A stretch of 30,234 nt of DNA from a virus. The stretch spans positions 64,001 to 94,234 of IMG/VR virus record IMGVR_UViG_3300023181_000003. One strand, given 5' to 3'. Positions 26,819-30,234 of the stretch are shown piece by piece. Positions within the stretch are counted from its first letter, which is position 1. Each line of letters begins with the position of its first letter. A program made the translations under genes and the position numbers. The notes beneath the pieces are model-generated. The model was not told the origin of the DNA, searched no databases, and was given only the letters and a program-made list of their open reading frames with translations.

Positions 26819-26911
26819 TTATGACTGTCCGTGCAAATAGGTACATATGGTACAGCTTATGCCAATACCGAACACTTTGGTTCTGGGGTCAGGCTCTCCC
26901 CACTTCATCAT
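26819..26911 (-). CDS. 30-aa peptide with CxxC
   Basis: Reads MMKWGEPDPRTKVFGIGIS then CTICTYLHGQS. It fits between the tRNA and the next gene with no overlap. The ribosome site is poor (AAGGTG 14 bases upstream). The sequence looks like a folded small protein rather than chance, but support is limited. Confidence 0.5.
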   Translation of the reverse strand: MMKWGEPDPRTKVFGIGISCTICTYLHGQS

Positions 26912-26916
26912 AATTT

Positions 26917-27276
26917 TTAAATATTCACCTTATCCGTAAATACACTGTGCACTTCTTTAACAAGTTCTGCACCTGAATAGCTTTGTTCACGGATAAAATC
27001 ATCAGCTTCATCTTCTTTATGAAAACCTTGTGCTTGAATCGGCACGCCATTAATTTTACCATTTACAATATAAATATTTTTTTCTTCTTGTGGTTCAGTT
27101 TTTAGAACTTTAAGATTATTACTGTAACTACTGCTAGCAACAATACGAATACTCTCATTAGCTGCTGAGATAATCACAGCTTCTACATTACCATCAACTA
27201 CTTGAAATTGTACCACACTTTTTAATGATTCTGGTAGTTCAAGCACTGAGGCTACTTTAATAAATCGTTCTGTCAT
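26917..27276 (-). CDS. Hypothetical protein, 119 aa
   Basis: Ribosome site AAGGAATAAT. Beta-rich N-terminal half (VVQFQVVDGNVEAVIISAAN) and a C-terminal NGKINGVPIQAQGFHKED. No family recognised. Confidence 0.78.
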   Translation of the reverse strand: MTERFIKVASVLELPESLKSVVQFQVVDGNVEAVIISAANESIRIVASSSYSNNLKVLKTEPQEEKNIYIVNGKINGVPIQAQGFHKEDEADDFIREQSYSGAELVKEVHSVFTDKVNI

Positions 27277-27277
27277 A

Positions 27278-27493
27278 TTATTCCTTCAGTTTTGGTACTT
27301 CTAAATATACTAACTTACCTTCATCAAGGTACTTTGTAATAAGACGAATGTAATCTTTTACATGAAAATCTTTAGCTTCTTTATGCTCTGTAATAATTTC
27401 GTTTTTAATTAATTTAATACATGTCTCTAACATGTTAACGATTGTAGAATCCATCTGCTCACCAACTAATTCTACTTCTTTAAAGTCAATCAT
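27278..27493 (-). CDS. Hypothetical protein, 71 aa
   Basis: ATG 27493 follows GGAG by nine bases. Helical protein (MLETCIKLIKNEIITEHKEA). No motif recognised. It supplies the ribosome site of the next gene. Confidence 0.75.
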   Translation of the reverse strand: MIDFKEVELVGEQMDSTIVNMLETCIKLIKNEIITEHKEAKDFHVKDYIRLITKYLDEGKLVYLEVPKLKE

Positions 27494-27498
27494 ATAAT

Positions 27499-27858
27499 TT
27501 ACTCCGTCCAAACAATCTTCTTAATGCCTGCTTCTTTAATAGCACACTCGCAAGCCTTACATGGCTTACTAAGTAGCGGCTGTCCAAAATTATTTGTACG
27601 TGCCACATAAAGTTTAGCGCCCTTTAGTTCACCTTGAATCTTCTTAATAGCAGCTACCTCGGCATGGATGCCCGCTTCAGTAGGCGCGTGGGTACAAATG
27701 CGTGGATGATTTCGGCGAGAGTTAATCCCCCAAGAAAGAATCTTACTACCCTTAGTAATGATACAACCATGCTTATGGTGCTCCTGACTAGTCATAGCTA
27801 CGCCCATTGCCTTGTGCAAGAAGTAAACATCTTTCATACTAACCGATTTCATTTCCAT
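27499..27858 (-). CDS. Second CMP/dCMP-type zinc deaminase
   Basis: The zinc site is HAEVAAI plus KPCKACECAI; YVARTNNFGQPLLSKPC is the conserved approach to the PCxxC motif. It belongs to the cytidine/deoxycytidylate deaminase superfamily but to a different branch from the 23794-24207 gene. It may act on a nucleotide or on another substrate. Ribosome site AAAGGTAACAA. A tRNA-Leu lies directly upstream. Confidence 0.82.
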   Translation of the reverse strand: MEMKSVSMKDVYFLHKAMGVAMTSQEHHKHGCIITKGSKILSWGINSRRNHPRICTHAPTEAGIHAEVAAIKKIQGELKGAKLYVARTNNFGQPLLSKPCKACECAIKEAGIKKIVWTE

Positions 27859-27877
27859 TTGTTACCTTTAAATTTAT

Positions 27878-27961
27878 TGGTACCGACGACGAGATTTGAA
27901 CTCGTAAGCCTTTCGGCGCTGGATTTTGAATCCAGAGTGTAGACCGTTCCACCACGTCGGC
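27878..27961 (-). tRNA. tRNA-Leu(CAA)
   Basis: Acceptor GCCGACG/CGTCGGT, CCA encoded. Anticodon stem CTGGA/TCCAG with loop TTCAAAA gives CAA, which reads UUG. A long variable arm GCC-GAAA-GGC marks a class II tRNA, as expected for Leu. 84 nt. Confidence 0.9.
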
Positions 27962-27973
27962 ACTTTAGTAAAA

Positions 27974-28177
27974 CTATTCTACCATAATCGGCACAGTTAT
28001 TTTCATACCTTTGTTTAGTTTCTTAATTAAGTTTTCTGTAAACTTAAAACAACTCACTTGTTGATCTAGCGTCAGAATAAATTGCGTCAGACGTTTATTT
28101 ACTTTTTCAGGATCAACTTCTTCTGTGATCCTATCAAATAAATTTAGTGCTTCAACTTCAATATCTTCTTTAGTCAT
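27974..28177 (-). CDS. Hypothetical protein, 67 aa, paralog of the frameshifted gene
   Basis: Helical protein (KEDIEVEALNLFDRITEEV...LIKKLNKGMK). It matches the gene at 28337-28557 along its length (KR..Q....LD..V, T..LI.KLNK), so it guides the reading of that frameshift. Function unknown. Confidence 0.75.
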   Translation of the reverse strand: MTKEDIEVEALNLFDRITEEVDPEKVNKRLTQFILTLDQQVSCFKFTENLIKKLNKGMKITVPIMVE

Positions 28178-28178
28178 A

Positions 28179-28340
28179 TCAATCTTCCATCACAACTAGT
28201 TTAACACGTTTCACAGCTTCTGTGGGTTTATGTTGTTCTTTACGTGCATTTTCTCGTGAATGAAATACTGTTGTTACGCTGAAGTCACCTGTCTTTTTAT
28301 CTACAAGAGCCCAACCTAGTTTTACATTTAAAATACTCAT
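28179..28340 (-). CDS. Hypothetical protein, 53 aa
   Basis: ATG overlaps the stop of the corrected upstream frame (ATGA) and has no ribosome site of its own, so it depends on translation of that gene. Contains GWALVDKKTGDFSVTTVF and a basic tail. No motif recognised. Confidence 0.7.
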   Translation of the reverse strand: MSILNVKLGWALVDKKTGDFSVTTVFHSRENARKEQHKPTEAVKRVKLVVMED

Positions 28341-28557
28341 AGGAGATTCTTTTCAACTAATTCATATTCTGCAAGCTCATGTACAAGAGTTTTATTCAGT
28401 TTACGAATAAGCTTTTTGTCCAATCAACATCGCAAACATGGCTATCAAGTTCCATAACGGCTTGCATGATTCGTTTATCACCCTTACCAAAACTGCTACT
28501 ATCATAAATCTCACATGCAAGATCGTATGCCTTCATTTCAACTTCTGATTTCTTCAT
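28337..28557 (-). pseudogene. Gene interrupted by a one-base shift at an A5 run
   Basis: From ATG 28557 (ribosome site GGAAGTGTT) the frame reads ...DVDWTK then stops at 28396. Adding one A to the minus-strand A5 run (28413-28417), or a -1 slip there, restores WTKKLIRKLNKTLVHELAEY and runs to 28337. This restored end matches the paralog at 27974-28177 (TENLIKKLNKG) and gives the usual ATGA overlap with the next gene. So one gene of 73 aa was probably present. Cause: mutation, slippage, or sequencing error in the run. Confidence 0.75.
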
Positions 28558-28586
28558 AACACTTCCTTTCGTTTGTTCCAATGTGT

Positions 28587-29309
28587 TTATTGTACTACAG
28601 ATTTTGCTTTCTTGCGTGGAGTTTTCTTAGTTTGTTGTTTTTCTACAACTTCTGGTAAAACTTCCTGCATTTTCTCTTCTAGCTCTTTTTGTTGCTTTTC
28701 AAACGTTTCTTTCTGCTTAAGATACTTAGCCTCTAGTCTAGCACCAATATCTTCTGCGTCAAGCCACATTTCAGTGCCTGTGAGAACATTTTTAATCTCA
28801 TCAGGTGTAAGAAAATCCTCATAGATTTCTTTAATAAGTTTATTTAAATACTTGCGGCTAAAATCTACATGATCGTACACTGTATTGGAAGCCCCTGCAA
28901 CACCAAAGCTTGCTTGATGGATCATCATAGATGCTGCGGGCTTCACTTCTACATAATTGCAAGCCAGAGCAATCATAGACCCTGCCGAATGTGTCTTACC
29001 ATGAAGTTCAGCAATAACATCAGCTTGTGATTCTAGAATACTCTGGCGAAGAATACTAGCAGAGTCTACATAACCACCATTTGTATTAATAATCAATCTT
29101 ACAATATCTTCTTCGTTGGCAGAGGAAATAGCTTCACAAGCGTCACGATAATAACGGGGTTCCTCAATATCTTCATCTAAATAAACAGTGTACATGTTTT
29201 TAGTGATAGTTTTTTTTGTCACTTGACATTGTTTAGATGAAAAATTAGGGAATTCAAAAGACTCAACTTCTTCAACTCCACGTTGACGTGGTTTTACAAT
29301 TTTATTCAT
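28587..29309 (-). CDS. ClpP-fold serine protease
   Basis: LIINTNGGYVDSASILRQSI is the ClpP substrate-groove region, HSAGSMIALACN holds the catalytic Ser, MMIHQASFGVAG the catalytic His, and MWLDAEDIGARLEA the Asp region. The triad is complete. The C-terminal 60 residues are a charged coiled coil with a basic tail (QTKKTPRKKAKSV), which ordinary ClpP lacks. It might form a phage protease ring or process phage proteins; no capsid gene is next to it. ATG 29309 follows AAAGGGAATTAT. Confidence 0.85.
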   Translation of the reverse strand: MNKIVKPRQRGVEEVESFEFPNFSSKQCQVTKKTITKNMYTVYLDEDIEEPRYYRDACEAISSANEEDIVRLIINTNGGYVDSASILRQSILESQADVIAELHGKTHSAGSMIALACNYVEVKPAASMMIHQASFGVAGASNTVYDHVDFSRKYLNKLIKEIYEDFLTPDEIKNVLTGTEMWLDAEDIGARLEAKYLKQKETFEKQQKELEEKMQEVLPEVVEKQQTKKTPRKKAKSVVQ

Positions 29310-29320
29310 ATAATTCCCTT

Positions 29321-30088
29321 TCATTTTGTTTTCTTACGATCTTTCATCATGCCAATTGCAATCTCTTTAACAAGACCACCACGTACAATATCTTCAGGGT
29401 CATCAAAATTGATAATTCCTACACCTTTGAGGTTATGACGTTGTGCAAAAGACAGAAACCATGCCAATCCTGATTGACCTTCAATATCTTTTTGTAGCTC
29501 ATCACCACAAAGCACAAGCTTACAATTATCACTCACCCGTGTAACAATACTCTGCATTTCTTCTGCTGTAGTTTGTTGTGCCTCATCAATAATAAGAAAT
29601 GAGGGAAGATCAAATGAACGTCCACGGATTGATTCCACCTCTTGAACTTCAATAGCACCATTATTACCATCTTTCAGAGCAATCTCATAAGCTGCTACAC
29701 CAAGGCGTGATTTAACAGTGTCTAGAACGTTACGTACATATGGCATAAGTTTTTCAAGACTACTACCGGGCTTAAAGCCTGATGTTTTACCAGTTTGTAC
29801 ATATGCACGAGCTACGACGATTTTCTCAATTTCATTCTTACGAAACTTATCTGCTGCAACCACTGCTGCACAGAATGTCTTACCTGTGCCGTGATAGCCT
29901 AAACAAACAATAGCTTGGATGTTAGGGTCGGCCAACATACGGAAATATTCTTTTTGTTTTGCTGTCTTGGCAATAATTGGTTCAGGATTATTACGTTCTT
30001 CTACAAACTTCTCTTTAACAACACGTCCTACTTCTTGCTTGCGTGTTTTACGTGAATTAATTACTGTATCTTGATTTCTCTTAGTCAT
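29321..30088 (-). CDS. phoH: PhoH-like P-loop ATPase
   Basis: LGYHGTGKTFCAAVVAADKF is Walker A, FLIIDEAQQ Walker B, and CGDELQKD a sensor-like motif, the PhoH layout. The N-terminal 40 residues are charged (KRNQDTVINSRKTRK) and absent in short PhoH. PhoH-like proteins are common in phages and are linked to RNA metabolism or NTP use, but the role is not settled. ATG 30088 follows AAAGGGAGAGC. It and ClpP-like gene are adjacent with a 12-nt gap. Confidence 0.9.
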   Translation of the reverse strand: MTKRNQDTVINSRKTRKQEVGRVVKEKFVEERNNPEPIIAKTAKQKEYFRMLADPNIQAIVCLGYHGTGKTFCAAVVAADKFRKNEIEKIVVARAYVQTGKTSGFKPGSSLEKLMPYVRNVLDTVKSRLGVAAYEIALKDGNNGAIEVQEVESIRGRSFDLPSFLIIDEAQQTTAEEMQSIVTRVSDNCKLVLCGDELQKDIEGQSGLAWFLSFAQRHNLKGVGIINFDDPEDIVRGGLVKEIAIGMMKDRKKTK

Positions 30089-30105
30089 GCTCTCCCTTTA
30101 TTAAA

Positions 30106-30234
30106 TTAGCAAATCGGTGTATTGAATGGGTCTAGCTTTACTTCCTGTGCCCAAATTTGGGGAAATGGTTGTGTTGGAATATAGTACCTATCATCAGGCC
30201 ATGTACCTTTCTTTCTCATTTCATCGATATACTC
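30106..30234 (-). CDS. Partial gene, C-terminal 42 residues
   Basis: The gene enters from the right edge, so its start is missing. The visible end reads WPDDRYYIPTQPFPQIWAQE and stops at 30106, 17 nt before the PhoH start. Too short to assign a family. Confidence 0.7.
   Translation of the reverse strand, partial: EYIDEMRKKGTWPDDRYYIPTQPFPQIWAQEVKLDPFNTPIC

Noticed and set aside
26815-26905. A fifth tRNA between tRNA-Ile2/Met and the next gene
   Set aside because: No T-arm or acceptor stem can be folded there; the bases read better as a 30-aa ORF.

Overview
The window looks like the genome of a lytic tailed bacteriophage (Caudoviricetes), probably of a Gram-negative host. It is AT-rich and almost fully packed with short, closely spaced or overlapping genes (ATGA and TAATG junctions). 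It carries phage-type nucleotide and DNA functions (dUTPase, two zinc deaminases, a toprim primase-like protein, PhoH, a ClpP-fold protease), three homing-endonuclease-type genes and four tRNA genes. A lipoprotein signal and a SleB-type wall hydrolase fit a Gram-negative bacterial host. No structural or packaging gene is visible, so this is an accessory or early part of a larger genome. All calls come from reading the sequence; no database search was run.

Layout. (1) 1-3964, plus strand: a compact operon with a tandem paralog pair, a metallophosphoesterase, a P-loop kinase, dUTPase and a nucleotidyltransferase-like protein, ending at two stacked hairpins (4032-4107). (2) 4121-14746, plus strand: more than 40 very small genes in short operons. 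Thirteen of the gaps carry the same regulatory module: a TTACA (or TGTAA) pentamer repeated exactly one helical turn (10 bp) apart, then a sigma70-like promoter at fixed distance, then a similar leader and ribosome site. Three modules are fused to a terminator hairpin. (3) 14747-16197: a gene-free stretch of about 1.45 kb between converging gene blocks, filled with about twenty different short perfect hairpins, most with 3-nt loops, plus an AT-rich core with TTGAAT repeats. (4) 16198-30234, minus strand: a long run of overlapping genes that begins beyond the right edge. It runs PhoH, ClpP-like protease, deaminase, tRNAs (Leu, Ile2 or Met, Cys, Arg), homing endonucleases, second deaminase, wall hydrolase, SprT-like metalloprotein, membrane proteins, a lipoprotein and the toprim protein. 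None of the phased promoter modules was seen in this block.

How it fits together. dUTPase, the two deaminases and the HD hydrolase point to control of nucleotide pools during infection. tRNAs support translation of an AT-rich genome. The many small proteins of block 2 (membrane peptides, a CCHC zinc knuckle, a UBA-like peptide, an ADP-ribosyltransferase-like protein) look like early host-takeover factors under one shared promoter design. The most unusual features are that promoter module family and the hairpin array. Two genes (5488-5758 and 28337-28557) are each interrupted at a homopolymer run and read as intact proteins after a one-base correction.
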